64,000 bases of DNA from Gemmatimonadaceae bacterium. GTDB lineage: Bacteria; Gemmatimonadota; Gemmatimonadetes; Gemmatimonadales; Gemmatimonadaceae. Positions 27,369 to 35,008 of this stretch are shown here, piece after piece. Numbering within the stretch: the stretch's first letter is position 1; each line of letters starts with the position of its first letter. A program made the position numbers and the translations under genes. The DNA lies in assembly GCA_019637445.1 (NCBI GenBank), contig JAHBVS010000001.1:2019586-2083585 (forward strand), written 5' to 3'. The notes beneath the pieces are model-generated. The model did no database searches, was not told where the DNA came from, and was given only the letters and a program-made list of their open reading frames with translations.

Positions 27369-28717
27369 ACGACCGCGTCCGCTGGCACGCACGCTGGGTG
27401 GTCCCAGTGGCGGCGCCGCCGATAGCGGACGGAACGGTCGTCACGGATGGTGATCGGATTGCCTGGGTAGGTCCGCGCGCGAGCGCGCCGGTCGGCGGAC
27501 GCGACGAGCAACTCGGCGACGCCATCCTCACACCAGGCTTGGTCAACGCGCACACGCATCTCGACCTCACGATGCTGCGCGGACTGCTGGAGGACCTGTC
27601 GTTCTTCGATTGGGTCCGCACGGTCACGCGACTGACCCGCGAGGCGTTGGATGATCGCGACTTCGCGGATGCGGCGACCCTTGGCATCGCCGAAGGACTG
27701 ACGGCCGGCATCACGACCTACGCCGACACCGCGCCCGGCGATGCACCCTTCAATGCGATGCTGGCGATGGGCGTGCGCGGCATCGCGTATCGCGAGGTGT
27801 TCGGGCCGGACCCGGCGCAGGCCGCGGCCTCGCTGGCCACGCTCAAGGACCACGTCGCGGCGATGCGTCCGCGCGAGACGGACCTCGTCCGCGTCGGCGT
27901 GTCGCCGCACGCGCCGTACTCGGTGAGCGACGCGCTGTTCGCCGCGGTGGCCGAGTACGCTGAGCGAGAACTGCTGCCGGTGGCTGTGCACATCGCGGAG
28001 AGCGCTGAGGAGACGGCGCTGGTCGCGGAGGGCGCCGGACAGTTCGCCGATTTCCTGCGAGGGCGCGGGATTCCTGTAGTTCCACGCGGCCCGCAGCCGG
28101 CCGAAGTTCTGCAGCGCGCCGGCCTGATGCGGGCCCACACGCTGTTGATCCATTGCGTGCGCGTGGACACCGCAATGGTGCAGGCCATCGCGGCCTCGGG
28201 ATGCGGCGTGGCCCATTGCCCCGCCTCGAACGCGCGGCTCGGGCACGGTATCGCGCCGCTGCACGAGTTTCTGCGAGCGGGTGCACGCGTCGGACTCGGC
28301 AGCGACTCCGTCGCCAGCAACGATCGCTTGGACATTCTTGAGGAGGCGCGGCTCGCCAGCCACCAGCAGCGCGCGCGGCTTGGACGTCACGATGCGGTCA
28401 CGGCCAGGGCCGCCGTGCGTCTTGCGACGCTGGGTGGCGCAGAGGCGCTTCGCCTGGATGGCGCCATCGGATCGTTGGAGACCGGCAAGCAAGCCGACCT
28501 CGCCGCGTTCACTATCGAGCCGCATCACGCACCGGTCACCGATCCACACGTGGCTTTGGCCTTCGGGCCGCGGATGCGCGCGGCGCGCGTCGTCGTTGCG
28601 GGCCGGGAACGCGTGCGCGACGGCCGTGTGATCGGACTTGATGCGGCCGTCGCCGGCCGCGTGCAGGCGGCGGCCGCCAAGGCCGAGCGGTGGCGCCGGA
28701 CGCAGCCGCCCGGTTAG
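27365..28717 (+). CDS. Amidohydrolase, ATZ/TRZ-type deaminase family
   Basis: 450 residues from the GTG at 27365-27367, which overlaps the PBP1A stop. A metal-dependent TIM-barrel hydrolase: VNAHTHLDLT carries the HxH ligands, AVHIAESAEE the third His, CVRVDTAM follows, and HCPASNARLGHGIAPL with GLGSDSVASND gives the late Asp. Architecture fits S-adenosylhomocysteine/methylthioadenosine/aminofutalosine-type deaminases or guanine-deaminase-like enzymes. Which base is deaminated cannot be read from the sequence. It precedes ilvE by 75 bases. Confidence 0.82.
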   Translation: MNDRVRWHARWVVPVAAPPIADGTVVTDGDRIAWVGPRASAPVGGRDEQLGDAILTPGLVNAHTHLDLTMLRGLLEDLSFFDWVRTVTRLTREALDDRDFADAATLGIAEGLTAGITTYADTAPGDAPFNAMLAMGVRGIAYREVFGPDPAQAAASLATLKDHVAAMRPRETDLVRVGVSPHAPYSVSDALFAAVAEYAERELLPVAVHIAESAEETALVAEGAGQFADFLRGRGIPVVPRGPQPAEVLQRAGLMRAHTLLIHCVRVDTAMVQAIAASGCGVAHCPASNARLGHGIAPLHEFLRAGARVGLGSDSVASNDRLDILEEARLASHQQRARLGRHDAVTARAAVRLATLGGAEALRLDGAIGSLETGKQADLAAFTIEPHHAPVTDPHVALAFGPRMRAARVVVAGRERVRDGRVIGLDAAVAGRVQAAAAKAERWRRTQPPG

Positions 28718-28792
28718 CTTCTCCCGGAGAGTGGTGCATCGCCGGCGGCAGGCTGTCTCGATGCGCCCGTGTTCCCCTTACGCCCCCGACCA

Positions 28793-29740
28793 ATGACTCG
28801 AGGCTCCGGCGCGACCGAGCTGATCTGGCGGAACGGCACGCTCGTCCCTTGGGACGACGCGACGCTCCACGTGATGAGTCACGTCGTGCACTATGGGTCG
28901 AGCATCTTCGAGGGCGTCCGCTGCTACAAGACTGACGAGGGCGGCGCGGTATTCCGCCTGCGCGAGCACATGCGGCGCTTCCTCGATTCGGCAAAGATCT
29001 ACAAGATGCCGATGACGTATTCGCTGGATGCGCTGTGCACCGCGGTGACCGACACGATCGTGGCGAACAATCTCGAGGCCTGCTACATCCGGCCGTTGGC
29101 GATCCGCGCGGGACAGGAGATGGGCGTGCTGCCGACCGCGGCACCGGTCGAGGTCTTTGTGATCTGCTGGCGCTGGGGTGCCTACCTTGGGCACGACGCG
29201 CTCGAGCAGGGCGTGGACGTGACGATCTCGAGTTGGCGGCGTGCGGCGCCGGGGACGATTCCGGCGTTGGCCAAGGCGGGCGGCAACTACTTGGGTTCGC
29301 AGCTGACGAAGATGGAAGCCAAGGCCGATGGCTATGTCGAAGGCATCATGCTCGACGTCAACGGCCACGTGTCCGAGGGCAGCGGCGAGAATCTCTTCGC
29401 CGTTCGGGATGGCGTGCTCTACACGTCGCCACTCTCGGCAAGCATCCTCAGCGGGATCACGCGGGATGCCGTCGTGGCGATTGCGCGCGACCTGGGGTAC
29501 GAGGTCCGCGAGATGTTGATGCCGCGCGAGTTCCTGCTCGTGGCGGACGAGGTGTTCTTCACGGGGACTGCGGCGGAGATCACGCCGGTGAAGAGCATCG
29601 ACCACAGTCCCGTGGGTGCGGGGAGGCGAGGCCCCATCACCCACAAGATCCAACAGCAGTTCCTCGCCATCGCCACCGGGAAGGCCCCTGACAGTAGAGG
29701 CTGGCTCACCCCGGTGCCCACCGCGGCGCTGAGGAGTTGA
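28793..29740 (+). CDS. ilvE: Branched-chain amino acid aminotransferase
   Basis: 315 residues from ATG 28793; a GTG at 28769 would add 8 residues. PLP fold-type IV: LIWRNGTLVPWDDATLHV and HYGSSIFEGVRCYKTDEG are class-I BCAT blocks, the Schiff-base lysine is in ALAKAGGNYLGSQLTKMEA, and EGSGENLFAV and TGTAAEITPVKSID bind the cofactor. It makes Leu, Ile and Val from their keto acids. No other ilv gene is nearby. Confidence 0.93.
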   Translation: MTRGSGATELIWRNGTLVPWDDATLHVMSHVVHYGSSIFEGVRCYKTDEGGAVFRLREHMRRFLDSAKIYKMPMTYSLDALCTAVTDTIVANNLEACYIRPLAIRAGQEMGVLPTAAPVEVFVICWRWGAYLGHDALEQGVDVTISSWRRAAPGTIPALAKAGGNYLGSQLTKMEAKADGYVEGIMLDVNGHVSEGSGENLFAVRDGVLYTSPLSASILSGITRDAVVAIARDLGYEVREMLMPREFLLVADEVFFTGTAAEITPVKSIDHSPVGAGRRGPITHKIQQQFLAIATGKAPDSRGWLTPVPTAALRS

Positions 29741-29796
29741 CCGTCACCCGACGGTCCCCTCGACTCGGCGCCCTCACGCAGTAGGAGGAGGTGTCT

Positions 29797-30399
29797 GTGA
29801 CCGTCGGCTGTCTCGCGCTGAATGCATCGTTCGAGCCCCTGACCATGGTTCCGCTCACGCGGGCCCTGCGTCTGGTCATCGATGGCAAGGCGGAGATCGT
29901 CGAGTCGGATCGCGGGCGGAAGATTCGCTCTGAGCACCTCGCGCTGCCGCGGCCGGTGGTCATCCGGCTGCGCAAGTTCGTGCACGTGCCGCGGCGCTTC
30001 CGTCGCCAGGTGACCAACACCTTCCTCTTTGCCCGCGATGGCTACCGTTGCCAGTATTGCGGTCGCGCGAACTTCGAGCTGCGCCAGCGCGAGTCGCTGA
30101 CGCGCGACCACGTGATCCCGATCTCGCGGGGCGGGTTGAACGTGTGGACCAACGTCGTCACCGCCTGCTCCAGCTGCAACACGCGCAAGTCGAACCATCT
30201 GATCGACGAGTGTGGGATGCATCTGGCGCACGCACCGGTGGAGCCGCACTTCGTGCATCTGTCCTGGGCGGTGCGCCGGCTCACGCCCATCCAGGCGCGC
30301 TACATCAAGCTGTTCTATGGTGGCGACGTGGTTCGGCAGCTGGAGGCGATGGAGCGCCGGCACGGCGGGGCGCTGCCGCCCGAGGCGCAGGCGCTGTAG
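29797..30399 (+). CDS. HNH endonuclease family protein
   Basis: 200 residues. The start is decided by the strong AGGAGG at 29783-29788: GTG 29797 lies 8 bases past it, while GTG 29791 is too close. The C-terminal half is an HNH/beta-beta-alpha-metal fold: CQYCGR zinc pair, TRDHVIPISRGG, then NVVTACSSCNTRKSN. The N-terminal about 80 residues (LNASFEPLTMVPLTRALRLV) are conserved in the 5-methylcytosine-restriction-like HNH group common as a single chromosomal gene. No methylase is adjacent, so a classic restriction role is unlikely. Confidence 0.85.
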   Translation: MTVGCLALNASFEPLTMVPLTRALRLVIDGKAEIVESDRGRKIRSEHLALPRPVVIRLRKFVHVPRRFRRQVTNTFLFARDGYRCQYCGRANFELRQRESLTRDHVIPISRGGLNVWTNVVTACSSCNTRKSNHLIDECGMHLAHAPVEPHFVHLSWAVRRLTPIQARYIKLFYGGDVVRQLEAMERRHGGALPPEAQAL

Positions 30400-30409
30400 C
30401 GCCTGCGCC
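30384..30409 (+). terminator. GC-rich hairpin across the HNH gene stop codon
   Basis: A perfect 11-bp stem (GGCGCAGGCGC, 30384-30394, with 30399-30409) and the 4-base loop TGTA; the TAG stop occupies 30397-30399. No T tract follows, so it may be a weak terminator or an RNA 3'-end stabiliser. Confidence 0.35.
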
Positions 30410-30420
30410 GTCCGCGGGAA

Positions 30421-30446
30421 GGAAGCCCGCGCGCGACGTGAACGTC
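30421..30446 (+). promoter_or_regulatory. Candidate ECF-type promoter upstream of the sigma gene
   Basis: GGAAG at 30421-30425, 17 bases, then CGTC at 30443-30446, resembling the GGAAC/CGTC elements used by many ECF sigma factors. It ends 20 bases before the GTG of the sigma gene, the position expected for self-activation. It is a pattern match only. Confidence 0.35.
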
Positions 30447-30465
30447 TAATCCGGGGGAGAAGCTC

Positions 30466-31059
30466 GTGCAGGCACCCATCCCCCCGTCGATGCACTCACG
30501 CGAACAGGAACAGCTGCTGGTGCAGGCCGCGGCCAGCGGTGACGCGAAGGCCTTTGCCGCGCTCGTTCAAGCCGAGGAGTCGCGCGCCCGCGCCGTGGCC
30601 TGGCGCCTCACGCGCGATCCGGCCGCCGCGGCAGAGATCGCCCACGAGGCCTTTGCGCGACTGCACCGCGCGCTGGCCACGTGGCGCGGCGATGCCCGGG
30701 TCGCGACCTGGCTCTACCGCACCGTGCTCAATCTCTGCCACGACCGCAAGCGCGCCGCGGGGCGGGAGCGTGCGCTGGTCTCCCTTGAGGAGCTGGATGA
30801 GATGCCCGCGCCAGACGCAGGCCCCGATGAGGCGGCGGAAGCCGCCGACCGCGCACAACGCGTCGGACTCGCCGTGCAGGCACTGCCGGCGTCGATGCGC
30901 GAAACCGTGATCCTGCGCTACGTGCGTGGGCTGGACTACGAACAGATCGCCGCCACGCTTGAATGCTCGGCCGGTACCGTCGCCTCGCGTCTGCACCGGG
31001 CGCTGCGGCTGCTGGGCGCCGTGCTGGCGGAACAGGGAATCAACGAGGGCTCGCTATGA
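30466..31059 (+). CDS. ECF-type RNA polymerase sigma factor
   Basis: 197 residues, GTG start preceded by GGGGGAG. Region 2 covers about 15-95 (LVQAAASGDAKAFAALVQ, AEIAHEAFARLHRALATW, VATWLYRTVLNLCHDRKR) and region 4 about 125-185 (LPASMRETVILRYVRGLDYEQIA ending in CSAGTVASRLHRAL), joined by an acidic linker. It directs RNA polymerase to a specialised regulon. Its TGA overlaps the ATG of the anti-sigma gene (ATGA), the usual arrangement for a controlled pair. Confidence 0.92.
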   Translation: MQAPIPPSMHSREQEQLLVQAAASGDAKAFAALVQAEESRARAVAWRLTRDPAAAAEIAHEAFARLHRALATWRGDARVATWLYRTVLNLCHDRKRAAGRERALVSLEELDEMPAPDAGPDEAAEAADRAQRVGLAVQALPASMRETVILRYVRGLDYEQIAATLECSAGTVASRLHRALRLLGAVLAEQGINEGSL

Positions 31060-31727
31060 CACACGAGGAATGCCTGGAGCGCTGCGTGGAAGGGCTGGTC
31101 GCGGCCCTCGACGCGCCGACCCGAAGCGCCGTGGACGCGCATCTCGCGGGATGCGCCGAATGCCGCGGTGAGTGGAAGCAGATGCAGGCGGCGGACGCCG
31201 CACTGCGCAGCTGGGGCGATGTGCCTGCACCACCCGCGGCACCCGCGCCCGTCCCTCGGCCGCTGGCACCGCGCGCGGTCTGGCCGCGAATGCTCGCCGC
31301 CGGCCTCGTCGGGCTCGTGCTCGGTGCGGCGGGCGTCTCGCGCTTCACGCCGCCTCCTCCGCTGCCACCCGCACCAGCGCCCGACACACGGTCAGTGTAC
31401 GCGCTGTTCCTCGAGGAGCCGTTGGTGCCAGACGCACCATCGTATGCACAGATGCGTCCGGGCTATGTGCCGTGGATGGACTCGCTCGACGCGGCTGGAG
31501 TGTTTGCCGGCGGCGCGCGTTTCGATGGCTCGGCCGGCTGGTTCGTCGCGCCAGGCGGCGCGGCGATGCCGCTGGGCGAGCTGCCCGCCGGCACCCGCCA
31601 CGAAGCGACCTACAGCGGATTCTTCCTCGTCCGCGCGAATTCGTACGCCGAGGCGGTGGAGATCGCGCGGCACAGTCCGCATCTCGACTACGGCGGAATC
31701 CTCGTGCGAGGTCGCGCGGCGCAGTAG
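31056..31727 (+). CDS. Membrane anti-sigma factor: zinc-finger (zf-HC2) fused to a YCII-like domain
   Basis: 223 residues. The N-terminal anti-sigma zinc motif is H29-AGC33-AEC36 with upstream Cys6/Cys10. A Pro/Ala linker and one membrane helix (about 79-95) follow. The C-terminal extracytoplasmic part (about 113-220) has the pattern of YCII/DGPF-type ferredoxin-like domains: VYALFLEEPL, YVPWMDSLDAAGVFAGGARF, YSGFFLVRANSYAEAVEIA, HLDYGGILVRG. The DGPF motif itself is absent. It is coupled to the sigma gene. The zinc finger should hold the sigma at the membrane; what the outer domain senses is unknown. Confidence 0.78.
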   Translation: MTHEECLERCVEGLVAALDAPTRSAVDAHLAGCAECRGEWKQMQAADAALRSWGDVPAPPAAPAPVPRPLAPRAVWPRMLAAGLVGLVLGAAGVSRFTPPPPLPPAPAPDTRSVYALFLEEPLVPDAPSYAQMRPGYVPWMDSLDAAGVFAGGARFDGSAGWFVAPGGAAMPLGELPAGTRHEATYSGFFLVRANSYAEAVEIARHSPHLDYGGILVRGRAAQ

Positions 31728-31834
31728 CGCCGGGAAGAGACCGCGACGATCCAACGTCAAACACAAGTGGGGCCGCACCTGGGCGGCGTCCGCGCCGCGC
31801 GGCGCGCGCTCTGCACCACGACTGTGAGGCTCCT

Positions 31835-32599
31835 GTGTTGGCACGCCGATTCCTTCCTTCGCGCTCCGCGTGTGCTGCGCGAGCAGGCACTGTCCTCGTC
31901 GCCGTCGCGGCGATCGCCGCTCTCGCCGATTCTATCGCCGCACAGCGGAGTGCGCTCGGGGACATCGCCGAGTATCTGATGCCCGAGGCCGAGGAGATCG
32001 CGATGGCGCGGTCATCCGCGCCGGGCGAGATCGGGGCGGCCGCGTCCGTCTGGGTGCTCACCCGATCTGGCTATCGCGAGGCGGCGAAGGGTTCCAACGG
32101 CTGGCTGTGCTTTGTGGGGCGTGGTTGGTCGGGCCCGATTGTCATCGGACCGCCGCAGGAACGGCGCCTGCATCCGGACGTATTCGATCCCAAGCTGCGT
32201 GCGCCGCACTGCCTGAATCCGATGGCGGTCGAGAGCGTGTGGCCTTGGCAGGTCGGGCGGACCCGCTTGGTGCTCGCCGGCACGCCGGCCGAACGGGTGG
32301 ACGCCGAACTGCACAAGGACATCGACGCTGGCCGACTCAAGGTCCCCGCCGCTGGTGCAATGGCATACATGACCTCACCGCACCAGGATCTGGGCCAGCG
32401 CTTCGGCCACTGGCGTCCCCACGTGATGATCTATCTGGCGGGTCTCAGCAACGAGGCCTGGGGCATCCGCGGCTTCACGCACGACTTTCCGTTTGTTGCC
32501 GAGGCCGGCTCTCCCTGGGCGGTGGCCGTGGTGCCGATGCGGCAGTTCAGCGATGGTAGCTACGCCGAGGAGCGCGTGAGCGGCCGCCACGTGCCCTGA
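31835..32599 (+). CDS. Secreted protein of unknown function
   Basis: 254 residues from GTG 31835. The signal peptide (1-37; VLVAVAAIAALADSIAAQ) is followed by a mature domain without a family I recognise. Visible features are IAEYLMPEAEEIAMARSSAP, WVLTRSGYREAAKGSNGWLCFVG (split by the limit into two blocks), PMAVESVWPWQVG and MAYMTSPHQDLGQRFGHW. Its position after the sigma/anti-sigma pair (107-base gap) makes it a possible regulon member. The start is inferred from the signal peptide. Confidence 0.6.
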   Translation: MLARRFLPSRSACAARAGTVLVAVAAIAALADSIAAQRSALGDIAEYLMPEAEEIAMARSSAPGEIGAAASVWVLTRSGYREAAKGSNGWLCFVGRGWSGPIVIGPPQERRLHPDVFDPKLRAPHCLNPMAVESVWPWQVGRTRLVLAGTPAERVDAELHKDIDAGRLKVPAAGAMAYMTSPHQDLGQRFGHWRPHVMIYLAGLSNEAWGIRGFTHDFPFVAEAGSPWAVAVVPMRQFSDGSYAEERVSGRHVP

Positions 32600-32627
32600 G
32601 TGTCGCGGGGATTCGACCGCAATCGCA

Positions 32628-33299
32628 CTAGCGCGGAATCCTGAACGTCCCTGTGCGCGTCGCGTACTCGCGGCGCTCGCCGCCCAATAGCCGCGTCGTA
32701 AGCGAGCGCAACCCACGGGTGAACGCCGTGCCCGGGTTGCGCTCGCCGCGCACGGCCGGCTGCAACTCGCCGCGCAGCCAACCGTTGACCTCGTCGAGAT
32801 CCGACACGGAGAGCGTCCGTACCTCGAGGGTGCCTTGGTAATAGAAACGCCGACGCGAGATCGGGGCTGAGATCGGCGGACGCAGCGGCCGCTCCACCGC
32901 CGCCTCGGCGTCCTCGACCTTCTCGAACGCCCCAAGCGAGAGCGGTTGCCCACCCACGAACTGCGTGACCTCGTACTTCTGGTCCACGCCGCGCCAGCGC
33001 ACCTGCACCTCCCACTCCACGACGCGGTGCATTTGGTCCAACCAGCGTTCGCTGGACCAGAGCTCCACGCGGTACGAGAGCCGCGCGGGAAACCCACTGC
33101 GCAGCAGCTCGCGCATGCGCGCGTCCGACAAGACGCCCTCAGCGCGGACCAGTGGCCCCTCCGCCGTCAGCCGCGCCGCGACCGGCAGGCTGATCTCCAA
33201 CCGTGGCGCGGTAGAACCCTGTGCTCCCGCCGGCGTCGCGATCGACGCCGCCAGCGTTGTGGCGAGCAGCAGGGTGGGGAGGAGGGCGCGCCGTCTCAC
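32628..33299 (-). CDS. DUF4390-like secreted protein
   Basis: 223 residues from GTG 33297-33299, one base after the stop of the barrel gene. The signal peptide is about 1-26 (LLLATTLAASIATPAGAQ). The mature part shows the DUF4390 pattern: an ascending LVRAEGVLSDARMRELLRSG segment, SYRVELWSSERWLDQ, then KYEVTQFVGG and a late EVRTLSVSDLDEVNGWL. In many betaproteobacteria a DUF4390 gene lies between rsmB and an NtrY/NtrX pair, and here it again shares an operon with such a pair. Function is unknown. Confidence 0.6.
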   Translation of the reverse strand: MRRRALLPTLLLATTLAASIATPAGAQGSTAPRLEISLPVAARLTAEGPLVRAEGVLSDARMRELLRSGFPARLSYRVELWSSERWLDQMHRVVEWEVQVRWRGVDQKYEVTQFVGGQPLSLGAFEKVEDAEAAVERPLRPPISAPISRRRFYYQGTLEVRTLSVSDLDEVNGWLRGELQPAVRGERNPGTAFTRGLRSLTTRLLGGERREYATRTGTFRIPR

Positions 33300-33300
33300 G

Positions 33301-34983
33301 TCAGAAGCGTCGTCCCAAGCGCACGAGGAAGTTGACGGGCTCACGACCGGTGGTCAGCGCCTTCGCGAAGTAGAAGCCGATGTCGCCAAAGTCCACGCCG
33401 AGGCCCAGCGAGGTGCGGAAGGTGTTGAGCGGCGGCACGCCCTTGTCGTGGCGGATCTCCGCCGCGCCGGAGTTCACGGTCCAGCCGCGGCCGGCGTCGG
33501 CGAAGACCACCCACTGGCCACGGCCATTGAAGCCGGGTCGCCACCAATCGTCGTTGTGGTCGGTGCGCACCCAGCCGATATGGAAGTCCTGGCGCAACTC
33601 AACTTGGCCGAGCGCCATACGGTCGCAGAGCGTCGCGCGGCCCTCGAAGGTGGCGATGCCACCGCAGGTGAATACGTCGTCGTCGTAAGGCGAGCGGCGG
33701 AAGTCATAGCCCTCCACCGATCCCGGGCCGCCGATGGAGAATCGCCGCTGCAACGGCAGTCGATCGCCGCCCAGCTGTCCGCCCATCACAACGCGGAAGT
33801 TCAGCTCGGTGCCCGGCGAGACCCGCGTGTATCGGCGCGCATCGATGAAGCCGCGCGTGTAGTTCACGTCCTCAGGCGTCGGCGTGGCACTCGACGAGAG
33901 CTCCAGGGCTCGCGCGATCGTGCCACGTCCTCTCTCGAGATCCGCCTTCACGTACCAGCCGCCCGTCCACGGCGAGCGCGTGCGCTCCCGCGTATCAACA
34001 TTGAATCGCAGGCCGAGGAGGTCGACCGTGCCCTCGTCGATTCCCGGGTTGGCGCGCCAGGGTTCGTCATTGCGAAGCAGGCTGAACGGACGGCGGTCGT
34101 CCACCGACCGCCAGCGCTCGGTGCCGAACACCGCGTGCAGCGAAACCTCTTCGCCGATGCGGCCGCCAATCGTGCCCTCGCCGCCGTGCCGGCCGTAGTG
34201 ATCGCGCAGGTCGCGGTGCAGCAGGAAGGACGCCAGCCCTGCTTCGACGTTCTGCAACTGCCAGTCTTCGATTGGCTGGATCACGTCAAAGGCGCGGGCC
34301 CCGAACACCAAGCCATAGTCGCGTCCCACCCGCAGCTCGGCGCGCGCGTCGTGGCCCAGCGTGCCGCGGTCCCAACGCACCGGCTCGGCAGTGCGCACGA
34401 CGCCAAGCGCCTCGACCGAGATGCGCCCCCAGTCAGTGCGGCGCAGGAAGCGCGGGCCGATGGCGATCGGCAGACCCTCGGTGCGGTTGTACGTGCGCGC
34501 CGCGACGAAGAAGAGGTCAGTGTAGCCATCGCGGTCCGACATTCCACGCCGCATCTGCGGGCGCCAGTCGTCCCAGACGCTCTCCTCGGCGACCATCAGT
34601 TCGCCGTCCATCCGGTAGCGCAGCAGTTCGACCTGGCTGCGGATCTCGCCGCGCACCGTGACGCCCTCGTCGCGGTTGACCGTGCCGCCGACGACAATCA
34701 GGTCGCCGTCGATGCGTGCGCCCGTCTCGAGCCGCACGTCGGCGTTGATGGCCACCAGAGATCCGGTGATCGCGCCGCGCAGCACAATCGGACCGTTGAG
34801 CACGGCGACGGTACCAGGAACAGTCTGGCCGGCGTCCACGTCGTAGGCGCCGGTGACGCGCGTGGTGCTGCGGGCGTTCCAGGTGCGCACGGCGACGTCG
34901 GTGATGCTGCGGAGATCGCGCTGCGCCTGCGCCGGTCCCACCGTGAACGCCAGGGCCAGGACGGCCAGAACAACTGCTCGCAT
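33301..34983 (-). CDS. Outer-membrane barrel protein with bactofilin-like N-terminal beta-helix
   Basis: 560 residues from ATG 34981-34983, which has GAGGAG five bases upstream. A signal peptide (1-20, ends PAQA) is followed at about 45-115 by a short hydrophobic-repeat helix of bactofilin/polymer-forming type (VLRGAITGSLVAINADV, ARIDGDLIVVGGTV). The rest is a barrel whose late segments (RRFSIGGPGSVEGYDFR, GLGVDFGDIGFYFAKAL, VRLGRRF at the end) resemble the Omp85/surface-antigen barrel. No POTRA repeat is seen. It follows a sigma-54 regulator gene by 25 bases. Confidence 0.72.
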   Translation of the reverse strand: MRAVVLAVLALAFTVGPAQAQRDLRSITDVAVRTWNARSTTRVTGAYDVDAGQTVPGTVAVLNGPIVLRGAITGSLVAINADVRLETGARIDGDLIVVGGTVNRDEGVTVRGEIRSQVELLRYRMDGELMVAEESVWDDWRPQMRRGMSDRDGYTDLFFVAARTYNRTEGLPIAIGPRFLRRTDWGRISVEALGVVRTAEPVRWDRGTLGHDARAELRVGRDYGLVFGARAFDVIQPIEDWQLQNVEAGLASFLLHRDLRDHYGRHGGEGTIGGRIGEEVSLHAVFGTERWRSVDDRRPFSLLRNDEPWRANPGIDEGTVDLLGLRFNVDTRERTRSPWTGGWYVKADLERGRGTIARALELSSSATPTPEDVNYTRGFIDARRYTRVSPGTELNFRVVMGGQLGGDRLPLQRRFSIGGPGSVEGYDFRRSPYDDDVFTCGGIATFEGRATLCDRMALGQVELRQDFHIGWVRTDHNDDWWRPGFNGRGQWVVFADAGRGWTVNSGAAEIRHDKGVPPLNTFRTSLGLGVDFGDIGFYFAKALTTGREPVNFLVRLGRRF

Positions 34984-35008
34984 CGGGGCTCCTCGTGAAG
35001 TCATGGCG

